Source: Desulfosediminicola flagellatus
GTDB lineage: Bacteria > Desulfobacterota > Desulfobulbia > Desulfobulbales > Desulfocapsaceae
Direction: 5' to 3'
DNA: 64,000 nt
NCBI RefSeq assembly: GCF_005116655.2
Contig: NZ_CP050698.1
Coordinates: 2,262,501-2,326,500, forward strand
The notes beneath the pieces were generated by a model that worked only from the letters and a program-made list of their open reading frames with translations, had not been told where the DNA came from and searched no databases. This document shows positions 1 through 9,149 of the stretch, piece after piece; the first letter of the stretch is position 1, and every line of letters starts with the position of its first letter. The translations under genes and the position numbers were made by a program.

Positions 1-262
1 AGTTTTTCGTTCTTCTTAGCTGGGAATAGCAAGACCAGCTATAGTCGTATCGAAGACAAGAATTGTAGCTGGTTTCAGTAAGGAAAACAGTAAACCAACC
101 TCCATTTAAAACTGTATCGTCGCGGGATAATCTCACTTTCCATTGGGCACAGGCCTATACCAGCCCCCAAAACCAGGACCATTGTCGGTTGCAGTTTTTT
201 GGGGGAAGATTTGTAATCGAGGCAAGTAGAATGTTTCAAATCTGCTTATTTGCCGGTTACGG

Positions 263-1534
263 CTAATAACAAATCCAGTTGAGCTGCTCCCTAGTCTCTG
301 CATCACGGATAATCGTGTTGCCCCGGCCGGTGCTCTTTTCCACAACAAGGACCGCGAGTTCGTCGACTCCATTTTGGTTCAGGTCGGCAACCGTGGTCAG
401 TCCCATGGCCATCCAGTCATTGTCGAGGAAGTAAACGCTGTTGAGCACCTCCCTGGTTTCACTGTCCAAGATTTTGACCCACACTTTGCCGTTTTCCTTT
501 TTCACGGCCAGGACCGCCAATTCATCGGTGCCGTTACCATTCATGTCAGCCAGGGTAGAAATGGCCTTTGGGGTCCATTTGTCGTTGAAAAAATAGATTC
601 TACCTACCTGGGTCTTGTTGTAGCTGTCCTTGAGAGTAACGTAGGTATGGCCGTTCCTGGTGTGCAGGACAGCTATCTCAGGAAATCCGTTTCCGTCCAG
701 ATCGGCAATGGAGGTTGCATCTTGGTACTTCCTGGAGACTGAAGTTAGTGGATTTTCACTAAACCTATCAGAGAAGTCGGTTTTAGCAAAATCATAGATT
801 ACAAGATTATCCATAGCAAAATTTTCATCATCATCATTACTACCACAAATGTCTGCCATATCTCCAACAGAAGTCCCCCAATTATTCTGTGTGGTACTAG
901 CAACTTTTACTCCATCAACATATAATCTCAGAGCTTCTGGTGTTCCAGCTATGCCATTTCTATCCCAAACAGCGGCTATATGTATCCAGGTATTGTTGAA
1001 TGTCGAAATATCTGTGTTTACTGAAGATGTTTCACCCCCAAACGCTAAGCTAAACACCAAGCCACCGTCCTCCACACTTTGAAATTGCATACCAGCACCT
1101 AAACCAAAGTCTCCATCAAATATTCTGTAAACATTGTTTACATAAGAAACAGGATCATTTTTTTGCATATACCAGACTGCAATAGTACCTTGTTCTGAAC
1201 TAACATAACTGCTTAAATTACTTAGGACTAAGTTGTGAATACGGGCGGTTACGTAATAAGGCCCCCCACTTAACATAACACCATTTCCAAATACACCAAA
1301 ATCGTATAGCCTGCCTCCTTCTACATCACAACATCCAGGTGGGTCGTGCAGGTCCTGGTCATAAAATTCAAGGTTCGGTCCTATTTCACTGTTCAATATT
1401 TCATCTTCACTCCCTAACTTATTCCAGAGCACCACGTAATCATCCGATTGCGCATTTAGGGTTGCGGTGAGCTGAAGCGTAATAAAAATTGAGAGAAATA
1501 AAATTTTCCATATGATTGTAGTTGCTTTTTTCAT
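263..1534 (-). CDS. Secreted LamG-like / FG-GAP repeat protein
   Basis: A 423-residue exported protein of unknown function. The start at 1534 is chosen because an AAGGGGGAC ribosome binding site lies just upstream and a clean signal peptide follows (MKKATT, then a hydrophobic run ending in LNAQS). Residues about 30-230 look like a LamG/concanavalin-type jelly roll, with the typical WIHIAAVWD and LYVDGVKVAS strands. The last 150 residues hold three FG-GAP/VCBS-type repeats with DLDGNG, DMNGNG and DLNQNG calcium-loop motifs, each followed by a strand of the ELAVL type. Such proteins usually bind carbohydrate or act in surface adhesion. It is followed on the same strand by nothing recognisable and preceded by the secreted gene at 1685-3001. 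Domain calls are by eye. Confidence 0.8.
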   Translation of the reverse strand: MKKATTIIWKILFLSIFITLQLTATLNAQSDDYVVLWNKLGSEDEILNSEIGPNLEFYDQDLHDPPGCCDVEGGRLYDFGVFGNGVMLSGGPYYVTARIHNLVLSNLSSYVSSEQGTIAVWYMQKNDPVSYVNNVYRIFDGDFGLGAGMQFQSVEDGGLVFSLAFGGETSSVNTDISTFNNTWIHIAAVWDRNGIAGTPEALRLYVDGVKVASTTQNNWGTSVGDMADICGSNDDDENFAMDNLVIYDFAKTDFSDRFSENPLTSVSRKYQDATSIADLDGNGFPEIAVLHTRNGHTYVTLKDSYNKTQVGRIYFFNDKWTPKAISTLADMNGNGTDELAVLAVKKENGKVWVKILDSETREVLNSVYFLDNDWMAMGLTTVADLNQNGVDELAVLVVEKSTGRGNTIIRDAETREQLNWICY

Positions 1535-1684
1535 TTTTCGTCCCCCTTTATTTTTGTGTTTTCGTAGGGTGGTATGGAGTTTTAGGCCAAGGGTTTCCAT
1601 ACAGTATTTAAAAATGTTCCATTTAAGTAGAAGATCTAAATTTGTCATTACTGGGGAACACTGGGCTACAAGTGCCGCCACAGA

Positions 1685-3001
1685 CTATTTGCACGCATAA
1701 TCCGCACCAAATTCCAGAGCCGCCCCTTCAAATATATATTGATCAACACGTATGTAGCCAAAGAATGGAAACTTTATATATCCTTGTACCTTCACTTGTG
1801 TAGAAAAGGATTCTTGCCCCTCAGGGAGAAAGCCATCTTCTGTTGGAACTGAGACGTCTATAAAAGAATCTGTCGGTGCCTGAGCAGTAATAACGAGTTT
1901 TCGTAAACTATCTGTTGCCGTAATGGAGAAATATCCCGAGCATCCGTCAATCTCAGTTTCATACTCAGTATCTGGTAGAGTCGGCCTGAACTGCCATTTC
2001 AGGTAAGGAGAATGATAAGCAACCAACCACTGAGTCATGGTAGTATCTCCAAGATCGAGGACTCCGCCAGACAGGGCAAATTGCCTTGTGTTATTTTCAT
2101 TAATTCCTTCCGTCCAGATCCATGCAGGAGGAAACACACTTCCCCAGTTAGTTTCCTGGTGCGCAAAGCCTGTTCCTGATACCTCCTGATTTTCCAGGTC
2201 CAGGAGGGTGAAGCTATATTGCGAATTGGAACCCAGAGAATAAACAAACCAATGTAACGGAATAAAGGGCAGAAATTCAACCAGTCCTTCAGGGCCTAAC
2301 CATGTAATGAGGGAATTGTAAGGATTTCTCTCACCAATGGTGGCCGATACTTTAATATAACCTGGTATAGACACTTTGATCGATTCGTTTGTAATGACGG
2401 CAATTAAACCATTCTTGCCTTTACCTCGCCAGTAGAATGACTCCCACTCTGTAGAAGAGGGATCATCTAGAACCATCTCCCTATTGGACCAGAATACTGT
2501 TTGTTCCGGAAAAGCATCATACACAACAGTCATCTCTTCGTTATTTTTATCGATGAAGTTTATGATGACTCCTATGTATCCTGGAAGTTCACTGTTGAGC
2601 TTTGAACTCTCTTCAGGGAGGTACTGTGATGCACCAACCACAGCCAGAGACAGTTGATTGTCATGATCTACTATCCGGGTATACCAACCCTGAAACCAAC
2701 TTCCTCCGGATTCGAAGGTTAATGTCTCTTGCGTTTCAGTACCAAATGACTCTGGACCAATTAACTCCTTAGTGATACGTTGCAGATCCTGTTGAAGTAG
2801 TTCATGGTTGATGTCTTTATCTACATTTTCCAACATGTTCGAACGCATGAGAGCCCGTTGTGCTGCTGATTTCCCGGCTCCCTTTTTCAGCAGTTGGGGC
2901 TCAAGATCTTTAGATGCCGACGCATTAGGGGGTGTTATAAAAACGAGAGAAGACACAACAAGAAAGAAAAAAGTCATTACCGCTGTGATATACCTTTTCA
3001 T
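1685..3001 (-). CDS. Secreted tocopherol-cyclase-like protein
   Basis: A 438-residue protein with an N-terminal signal peptide (MKRYITAVMTFFFLVVSSLVF, ending near NASAS). The mature part resembles the tocopherol cyclase-like family: a SWFQGWYTRI segment near residue 100 matches the family's FFEGWYFR signature, and NWGSVFPPAWIWTEG near residue 290 matches the later W-rich signature, followed by a FALSGGVL strand. In plants and cyanobacteria the family closes the chromanol ring of tocopherol; bacterial secreted relatives have no established role and the substrate here is unknown. Promoter and start face the 3.0-4.1 kb non-coding stretch. Family assignment is moderate and rests on motif recall only. 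Confidence 0.6.
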   Translation of the reverse strand: MKRYITAVMTFFFLVVSSLVFITPPNASASKDLEPQLLKKGAGKSAAQRALMRSNMLENVDKDINHELLQQDLQRITKELIGPESFGTETQETLTFESGGSWFQGWYTRIVDHDNQLSLAVVGASQYLPEESSKLNSELPGYIGVIINFIDKNNEEMTVVYDAFPEQTVFWSNREMVLDDPSSTEWESFYWRGKGKNGLIAVITNESIKVSIPGYIKVSATIGERNPYNSLITWLGPEGLVEFLPFIPLHWFVYSLGSNSQYSFTLLDLENQEVSGTGFAHQETNWGSVFPPAWIWTEGINENNTRQFALSGGVLDLGDTTMTQWLVAYHSPYLKWQFRPTLPDTEYETEIDGCSGYFSITATDSLRKLVITAQAPTDSFIDVSVPTEDGFLPEGQESFSTQVKVQGYIKFPFFGYIRVDQYIFEGAALEFGADYACK

Positions 3002-4082
3002 GACCGCCCTCCCTTTCTATTTACTTACGAGTTTACGTGTATGCATATCGAAAGATGTTATTGAGCCCTTTCTATGGCAGGCTACTTTCGAAATGATATC
3101 AGCACTGAAAAGAGTTTGTCAGAGCCGCATTACTTATAAAAAAGCTTAATTACAATATGTTGAAATGAAAGTGGTCCAGCTTTTAGGGCCACTTCTCTAA
3201 TAGAATAACGCCATCAGCACATATGTGGTCGATATAGTCTGGTTGCTGATGCTTGGTTGGTAGCATTTTTCCTCAAAATGCGCCTAGGACTAATGAAATG
3301 ATGTCATGTCATGCATCAAAAATAAGTTAGGCACAATGCTGAGTCAATGTTACATGGTGGCAGTCGTTGGTTTATATTGAAATATGACAATGCCGAAAAA
3401 ATATTCAATGCTAAACAAACCGAAGGCCTGATAGAATCTTCTTATAATGCTTGCTGCCGGTAGAGGGAGAGCCATTTGCAAATTGTCATGGCAAGTTAGG
3501 TTAGTAAGGACCGGCGTGATAAGGATCGGCACAGGTTTGGGGCAGTTCATGAATTGCATGTGGTTTCTTCACTTGCTTCCGGTGTTTGTTTTCCGTTTCC
3601 GATGTGGTGGTACAGATTTTTCTTTGAATTCATTTGTGTAGTTACGCCTTTTTCGTTTGGTCATAAATCACCTTCTCAAGAATTGTTATTTCACTCTTAA
3701 GAACGTGTCTATCAATTTTCTACTACATCATGTTTGCAAAGGGTTAATCAACCCGGGGGAAAAACAAAATCGATGTGTGCCTTTGTATAGCCTTCCTTTA
3801 TGTATTCACGCCTTTTTACTCTTGATGACGTTTTGAGTATGCGTCGGGTACTACCCCAAACATGCTCTCGACAATCATCATAGTTTCTACAACTATATCC
3901 AGCTGTAAACCGTTGTGTCATTGAAATGTTACTATTGAATAGTGCTACATTACGTGTGACCTTGTGTTATTTGGAGTTATTATTCGGATGTGAATAATTA
4001 TTCAATACTGTATATTCGGATTGGCAGGGTGGTTTGTATGCGATTTTAAAGAGTAGCTCTTAACGATTAATGAAGAGATTTT
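3002..4082. other. Long intergenic stretch with two short palindromes
   Basis: About 1.1 kb without a convincing gene; short frames here lack ribosome binding sites and protein-like composition. It holds the promoter of the secreted gene ending at 3001 and that of the regulator starting at 4083. Near the regulator there are two perfect palindromes, ACTATTGAATAGT at 3931-3943 and GAATAATTATTC at 3992-4003, and a repeated TATTCGGAT at 3981 and 4013. They share the ATTCAA/TTGAAT core of the larger palindrome at 5885-5910, so they may be binding sites for the regulator itself. TTGGCAGGGTGGTTTGTA at 4021 resembles a -24/-12 promoter with a mismatch in the -12 box. Confidence 0.4.
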
Positions 4083-5858
4083 GTGAAAAAATTACATAAG
4101 TTATCCGATGAAGTTGAAGCTCTGATCGAAAACCAGCCACGTGATTGGCTGCTGCTCAGTCAGGCAATTGTTAACGTCTCAAGAAACTGCATTGTAGCAG
4201 TTGATCGGCATGGGGCTATTTTCCTGACTAACACCATAGCAGAACAAAAATTTGGAGTTTCAATAGGAGAACTATTGATCGACGTTGTACCAAGTTTGAT
4301 GGAGCAGGTAAAAGAAACGCTTGCAGATGGAAGGCGTCGGGTTTGGCCATCTGTTCAGGTTGAGGAAGAAGAGTATCGAATCACATTAAACCCACTCAAG
4401 TTTCAAGATGAATCAATTGGGGTCGTCTGCTCGCTTGAAGAAAGTACCGAGCTTGAGAAGGTTGCTAGGCAGATGAGCTTTTTTCAACATTTGACCAGAG
4501 AGCTGGAAGCTATAATTGATTCCTCATCTGATGGTTTATTTGTTTGTGATGCCAAGGCAAATGTCATTCGTGTTAATCCAGCCTCAGAGCGAATACATAG
4601 AACTCCGGCAAAGGAGTTGATCGGCAAAAATATGGTGGATCTTATTAACGAAGGATTTATCAATAAATCAGCTGCACTACAGGCTATTCATCAAAGAGAA
4701 ACCGTTAGCCTCCTTCAAGAAAAAGATAACCGCAAATTGATTTCTATCGGGACCCCTGTTTTTGATGACAACGATTCCCTCATTTCTGTTGTTGTGAGTG
4801 AGCGCGATATTACAGAAATTGATACTTTACACCGCGAGTTGGAAGAACAGGAATTGTTGACAGATCAACTGCAATCCCAGTTATTTGAATTGCAGTTGGC
4901 AGACTTGAAAACGCATAAAATTATTGCCCGAAGTTCTTCTATGATCAGGGTTTTAGAAAAGGCGATGAAGGTGAGTCCCGTCAACTCAACAGTCCTGATT
5001 ACAGGAGAATCCGGAGTCGGGAAGGGGCTCATTACCAACCTTATACATAAAAATTCTACTCGGTCCAAGAAACCACTCATCAGGATTAACTGCGGTGCCA
5101 TACCGGAGTCACTCATCGAATCAGAGCTGTTTGGTTATGAAGAGGGTGCCTTTACCGGAGCTAAAAGAGGCGGAAAACCAGGATCTTTAGAGCTCGCTGA
5201 TGGCGGCAGTTTGTTTCTCGACGAAATAGGTGAGTTACCGCTGGCATCCCAGGTGAAATTGCTCCGTTTTCTTGAAAATGGACGATTGACGAGGGTTGGT
5301 GGGTCGAAAGTCATAAACACTGATGCCCGTATTCTGGTTGCAACCCATCGTAACCTTCAAGATATGGTTGCAAAGGGGACATTTCGGCAGGACCTCTATT
5401 ATCGTCTCAGTGTTATTCCTTTACATGTTCCGGCGTTACGTGATCGAAAAGACTGTATCTTACCTTTAGTACGATATTATTTTGATTACTTTGCGGACAT
5501 CACCAACACACACAAACGAGTAAGTCGAGCTGCTATAGATGCGTTGCTCTCGTACTCTTATCCCGGTAATGTCCGTGAGTTAATGAATATCTGTGAACAT
5601 GCCATAGTCCTTTCAGATACCGAAATCATTGACAGAATGGATCTTCCTAAAGGTGTACGCAGCAACAGTTCTGATCCATCTGTTTTAGAAGCTGGGTGGC
5701 CGAGAGGGCAGTCGTTGAAACAAATCCTTGAAAATGTAGAGCGAAACGTCATTCTGCAGACGCTTAAAACACATAAAAAACAGGCTGCTGTTGCTGATGT
5801 ATTAGGAGTGAGCCAACCCACTATTGCCCGTAGGATGAAGAAATTCAATATTGAGTAA
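4083..5858 (+). CDS. Sigma-54-dependent transcriptional activator with two PAS domains
   Basis: A 591-residue enhancer-binding protein. Two PAS-type sensor regions (about 25-125 and 140-255) are followed by a short coiled linker and an AAA+ domain: Walker A GESGVGKG near 308-315, the sigma-54 contact loop GAFTGA at 355-360 and Walker B GGSLFLDE near 374-381. A Fis-type helix-turn-helix ends the protein (VADVLGVSQPTIARRMKK). There is no receiver domain, so the signal is probably a small ligand sensed by PAS. Translation starts at GTG. It lies directly upstream of proline dehydrogenase and a TRAP transporter, with a near-perfect sigma-54 promoter (6139-6155) and a large palindrome (5885-5910) in between, so it most likely activates that block. 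Confidence 0.93.
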   Translation: MKKLHKLSDEVEALIENQPRDWLLLSQAIVNVSRNCIVAVDRHGAIFLTNTIAEQKFGVSIGELLIDVVPSLMEQVKETLADGRRRVWPSVQVEEEEYRITLNPLKFQDESIGVVCSLEESTELEKVARQMSFFQHLTRELEAIIDSSSDGLFVCDAKANVIRVNPASERIHRTPAKELIGKNMVDLINEGFINKSAALQAIHQRETVSLLQEKDNRKLISIGTPVFDDNDSLISVVVSERDITEIDTLHRELEEQELLTDQLQSQLFELQLADLKTHKIIARSSSMIRVLEKAMKVSPVNSTVLITGESGVGKGLITNLIHKNSTRSKKPLIRINCGAIPESLIESELFGYEEGAFTGAKRGGKPGSLELADGGSLFLDEIGELPLASQVKLLRFLENGRLTRVGGSKVINTDARILVATHRNLQDMVAKGTFRQDLYYRLSVIPLHVPALRDRKDCILPLVRYYFDYFADITNTHKRVSRAAIDALLSYSYPGNVRELMNICEHAIVLSDTEIIDRMDLPKGVRSNSSDPSVLEAGWPRGQSLKQILENVERNVILQTLKTHKKQAAVADVLGVSQPTIARRMKKFNIE

Positions 5859-5884
5859 CTGCTCAAGTGCGGCAATGCTGCAAA

Positions 5885-5910
5885 GGGATTATTCAAAATT
5901 GAATAATCCC
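5885..5910. promoter_or_regulatory. Perfect 12-bp-arm palindrome, candidate upstream activator site
   Basis: GGGATTATTCAA and its exact reverse complement are separated by two A residues. No U-run follows, so it is a poor intrinsic terminator. It lies about 230 bases upstream of the -24 element at 6139, a normal distance for the enhancer site of a sigma-54 activator. The core TTCAA/TTGAA is shared with the smaller palindromes upstream of the activator gene. That it binds this activator is inference. Confidence 0.5.
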
Positions 5911-6138
5911 CTCATGTAATCTGCACATTTCCCTACAGCTCGCGTGTGTATCTTTTCCTTTTTTTCTATGATCTCCGTCATTACATATATTCTGTATGTA
6001 GCCAAGTTGTAATCTTTATAACATTCTGATATCCTTATTTTTGATTAGAGTATCTGTCCTTTCAGCCGACCTGGTGAAACTCCATAATCAGGCTCTCAGC
6101 AGGTGATAATTCCAACCACTTTCTGTGTGCATAAGCCA

Positions 6139-6155
6139 TTGGCACATTCTTTGCT
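6139..6155 (+). promoter_or_regulatory. Sigma-54 (-24/-12) promoter of the proline dehydrogenase block
   Basis: TTGGCACATTCTTTGCT matches the consensus TGGCAC-N5-TTGC, with GG and GC exactly ten bases apart. Transcription would begin near 6165, leaving a leader of about 90 bases before the ATG at 6253. The gene for a sigma-54 activator is immediately upstream. Confidence 0.75.
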
Positions 6156-6252
6156 ATGAAAGAACCATTCGTATAGCGTTCATAAAAGTCTGGAAACCTG
6201 GTTTCGATGCGCCGGGTTGCGACAACATATCCTCTAACTATAAGGGACCAGA

Positions 6253-7164
6253 ATGTTAAATAAGCTGATATCAAACATATTGCCGTACATGCCACAGAAA
6301 CTCGTTTGGCAGTTTTCCAAAGACTATATTGCCGGTGAAACAATTGATGATGCGGTACAAGCTGCTTTGAAACTCAATGAAGAGGGCATTCTGACCACCA
6401 TAGATGTTCTGGGTGAGTTCATCAAAAACCTCGATGAGGCTGAGGCGAATAAAAACGAGTATCTTGAGGTTATTGAAAAGGCAGAGAAGGCTAACGTTAA
6501 AGGGAATTACAGCCTTAAACCAACATTTTTTGGGTTACTTATAGACAAGGAAGTGGCCTATAAACATATCCGTGAAGTTGTTGAAAAGGCGGCGAGTTAC
6601 AACAATTTCGTCAGAATTGACATGGAAGATACTCCATGCACAGACATGGAAATCGATATCTTTAGAAGGATAAAAGAGGAATTTCCGGAAAATGTCGGTC
6701 TTGTTTTGCAATCGTATCTCAAACGAACTCATCAGGACATAAAGAATCTCAAAGATCTTCACAGTGAAGAAGTTCCACTTAATTTCAGGCTATGTAAAGG
6801 GATTTATGTCGAGCCTGCATCTCTTGCGTACAAAAAGTATGACGAGATAAACCAGCATTTTCTTGAAGATATAGAGCTCATGATCAAAGAGGGAATGTAT
6901 CCGGCAATTGCAACTCATGACAAGCCTGTCATTGAGGGTTCCTACAAACTTCTCGAAAAATATAATTACCCAAAAGAAAAGTACGAATTTCAGATGTTGT
7001 ACGGGGTTACCCCGGCACTTCGAAAATCCGTTCTCGATGCCGGTCATACAATGCGTGTGTATGTTCCATTCGGGCAACACTGGTTTGGTTACTGTACTCG
7101 ACGCGTGAAAGAGAATCCCTCTATGGCCATGGTAATTATTAAGGCTATTTTCTTTAAAGGCTAG
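6253..7164 (+). CDS. Proline dehydrogenase
   Basis: A 303-residue FAD enzyme of the monofunctional PRODH family that oxidises L-proline to 1-pyrroline-5-carboxylate. Family marks include the barrel strand RLCKGIYVEP and the C-terminal signature YVPFGQHWFGYCTRRVKENP, which contains the paired arginines that hold the proline carboxylate. AAGGGAC precedes the ATG. No P5C dehydrogenase domain is fused and no separate P5C dehydrogenase gene is in the window, unlike most proline degradation loci. It is followed by a TRAP transporter and an AOR-family enzyme on the same strand. Its TAG stop is formed partly by a MITE-like element inserted right at the gene end. Confidence 0.95.
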   Translation: MLNKLISNILPYMPQKLVWQFSKDYIAGETIDDAVQAALKLNEEGILTTIDVLGEFIKNLDEAEANKNEYLEVIEKAEKANVKGNYSLKPTFFGLLIDKEVAYKHIREVVEKAASYNNFVRIDMEDTPCTDMEIDIFRRIKEEFPENVGLVLQSYLKRTHQDIKNLKDLHSEEVPLNFRLCKGIYVEPASLAYKKYDEINQHFLEDIELMIKEGMYPAIATHDKPVIEGSYKLLEKYNYPKEKYEFQMLYGVTPALRKSVLDAGHTMRVYVPFGQHWFGYCTRRVKENPSMAMVIIKAIFFKG

Positions 7165-7300
7165 GAAGTTGCCAGAGAATAGCAATTTTGTCCGTATCCA
7201 GGCATGTTGGGAAAAATGAGCGCAGCCCTATGTATAAAATTGCGAGCATTATATTTTCTACATAATGACGATATAGGACAAAAGGGCAGTCCCGTACCGG
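7165..7300 (+). mobile_element. MITE-like element, family 1, copy A
   Basis: The left terminus GGAAGTTGCCAGAGAATAGC and the following AATTTTGTCC, GCGAGCATTATATTTT and AATGACGA blocks match the copy at 28567-28707 in the same orientation. The right end is diverged. The TA before the element together with its first G forms the TAG stop of proline dehydrogenase (7162-7164). Confidence 0.65.
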
Positions 7301-7316
7301 CTCTTGATAAGCTTGC

Positions 7317-7332
7317 CGGCACTTCCGTTTCA
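7317..7332 (+). promoter_or_regulatory. Possible weak sigma-54 promoter before the TRAP genes
   Basis: CGGCACTTCCGTTTCA keeps GG and the final C at -24/-12 spacing but has T instead of G in the -12 box. It lies about 95 bases before the dctP start. It may be a second promoter made necessary by the repeat inserted upstream. Confidence 0.25.
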
Positions 7333-7424
7333 ACGACCACGACACAAAGGAGGCTAAAAGAAATACGACGCTGTTATTGTTGATGACATTTACTTTGCAA
7401 CTTACATCAAAAGGAGATTTAGAC

Positions 7425-8438
7425 GTGTACAAATCAATAAAAAATATCATTGGTATCGCCCTGATCCAATCACTTGTTATGCTCGGGGCCGGAGCAGCTT
7501 TTGCGGCTCCTGAAATGGTTCTCAAGTTTGCCGGACAAAGTAATGCAGATCATCCCGCAACCTTATTGATGAAAGAAATTGCGAAAGAAATTGCCGAAAA
7601 AACTGACGGCCGCATTGAAGTTAAAGTGTATCCAGCCAGCCAGCTTGGTGATTACACTCTGGTTTATGAAGAGCAGATTCGTGGAACCATCGATATGTCA
7701 TGTATCTCTGTTCCTAGCCAGTTTGATCCCCGAATGGAACTTATCTACATCAATGGTTTTGCAAGCAATTACGAAGATTTGAAAACTGTTTTTGCTCAGG
7801 ACGGCTGGATGTTCAAAAAAATGGATGAGTTCAATGAGAGACTTGGTGTGAAACTCCTCGGTTTCTTTGTTGAAGGTATGATTGGAACCGGTACCACCAA
7901 GCCAGCGAAAGACCCTCTCAATCCTGCGGTAAACAAGGGTGTTCTTATTCGCGTACCAGGAATGGATGTGTACAAACTTGCTGCAGAAGCTATGGGATAT
8001 AATTCTGTAGGTATTCCATATGCCGATGTATATCAGGCAATTCAAACCGGCGTTGCAAATGGTGTTAACGGTTATCCTGTTGCTTCAGCATATACCACTC
8101 TTGGAGATGTTCTCAAATACTGGTACATGACCAACTATTCTGTTGAAGTTCTCAATTTCATGATCAGTGGTCAAACCTGGGCGAAGCTCAAGCCACAAGA
8201 TCAGAAAATTATTCAGGACATTCTTGCTCAGGCTACCATCGACAGTATCAACAATGCCAAAGAACTTGATGAGCATCATATGGATCTCATGAGAAAGAAA
8301 GGTATTGAAGTATTCACCTATACCAAAGAAGAGTTAGCCCCAATTATGGAGGCGTGTGCTTCAACTTGGCCAAAACTTGAAAAGAACATGACCAAAGAAC
8401 TGATGGACGAGTTCAGGAAAGAGCTGGGCCCTAAGTGA
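7425..8438 (+). CDS. dctP: TRAP transporter solute-binding protein DctP
   Basis: A 337-residue periplasmic binding protein of the DctP/TRAP family. The GTG at 7425 is chosen because AAAGGAGATTTAGAC precedes it and a signal peptide follows directly (MYKSIKNIIGIAL, cleaved near AFAAPE). Family features include the early strand VLKFAGQSNADHPATLL, VKVYPASQLGDY and the conserved arginine strand GVLIRVPGMDVYKLAAEAMGYN near residue 175. It delivers a carboxylate-type substrate to the DctQM membrane parts encoded next. Position in a proline dehydrogenase block suggests proline or a related compound, but the substrate cannot be read from the sequence. Confidence 0.94.
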   Translation: MYKSIKNIIGIALIQSLVMLGAGAAFAAPEMVLKFAGQSNADHPATLLMKEIAKEIAEKTDGRIEVKVYPASQLGDYTLVYEEQIRGTIDMSCISVPSQFDPRMELIYINGFASNYEDLKTVFAQDGWMFKKMDEFNERLGVKLLGFFVEGMIGTGTTKPAKDPLNPAVNKGVLIRVPGMDVYKLAAEAMGYNSVGIPYADVYQAIQTGVANGVNGYPVASAYTTLGDVLKYWYMTNYSVEVLNFMISGQTWAKLKPQDQKIIQDILAQATIDSINNAKELDEHHMDLMRKKGIEVFTYTKEELAPIMEACASTWPKLEKNMTKELMDEFRKELGPK

Positions 8439-8479
8439 TTCTCTGCTAATTTCCACAGTTGTTTTTTCAATAAACTATG

Positions 8480-8520
8480 AGGCCCGGGACCTGATGTCCC
8501 ACCCATTGCGTCCCGGGCCT
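8480..8520 (+). promoter_or_regulatory. Strong stem-loop between dctP and dctQ
   Basis: AGGCCCGGGAC at 8480-8490 pairs perfectly with GTCCCGGGCCT at 8510-8520 around a 19-base loop, with no U-run after it. Hairpins here typically protect the 3' end of the binding-protein transcript and reduce readthrough, giving more DctP than membrane subunit. Confidence 0.65.
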
Positions 8521-8543
8521 TGTGGTTGCCAAGGAGGTTTTAC

Positions 8544-9149
8544 GTGTCTGAAAAAACCGAAAAAGAAGAAAAACAATTACCTTCTTTCCAATGTGACACC
8601 ATGCCCCTGGGTGTGCTTACTGCCGATGCATCTAAGAATTTTTTTGATAAAATCGTCATCAATGGTTTTTCCATTATCTGTTTCACCACCACCATTGTCC
8701 TGACACTGGTCATTTGTGCCGCTGCATTCTTTCGCTATATCCTCAACGGGGACCTTACCGGCTATGAAGAATGGGTGAAAATATTTGCCTTTTGGCTTTA
8801 CTTTTCGGCCGCAGTCATTGGTGCCTACAACCGCACTCACGTTTCAGCAGATCTCGTACAGGCATATGTTCCTGGTGGTAGTTTAAAAGATTTTCTTGTC
8901 GTCATAAAAGATCTTATTACCGTTGGAGTTTGTCTTCTCTTTACCTGGTATGGATATGAGTTTTTCATGTTTGGGTTCATGGGGCCATTAGGGACAGGAA
9001 TTGCCATTCCGAAAACAAGTGTCTGGAGAATTAGTCTGTGGATTGGATATTTACCCGTCTTTCTTGGACTCATTTTCATGACCTACTATTTTACCAGAGA
9101 TCTTTTCCTGAACTTACGAAGACTTCTAAGGAGGATGAGAGACAAATGA
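8544..9149 (+). CDS. dctQ: TRAP transporter small membrane subunit DctQ
   Basis: A 201-residue inner-membrane protein with four predicted transmembrane helices after a charged N-terminal tail. The GTG at 8544 is preferred because AAGGAGG lies seven bases upstream. The conserved FFRYILNGDLTGYEEWVKIFAFWLY-like stretch (helix 1 end to helix 2) is typical of DctQ. Its stop overlaps the dctM start in an ATGA, showing translational coupling. It anchors the large DctM subunit to form the substrate:sodium symporter fed by DctP. Confidence 0.92.
   Translation: MSEKTEKEEKQLPSFQCDTMPLGVLTADASKNFFDKIVINGFSIICFTTTIVLTLVICAAAFFRYILNGDLTGYEEWVKIFAFWLYFSAAVIGAYNRTHVSADLVQAYVPGGSLKDFLVVIKDLITVGVCLLFTWYGYEFFMFGFMGPLGTGIAIPKTSVWRISLWIGYLPVFLGLIFMTYYFTRDLFLNLRRLLRRMRDK

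Noticed and set aside
5885..5910. Palindrome read as an intrinsic terminator of the sigma-54 activator gene
   Set aside because: The loop is too short and no U-run follows; an operator is more likely.
6062..6343. Minus-strand frame upstream of proline dehydrogenase with a protein-like C-terminal half
   Set aside because: No ribosome site or family match; it covers a near-perfect sigma-54 promoter and overlaps the start of proline dehydrogenase.
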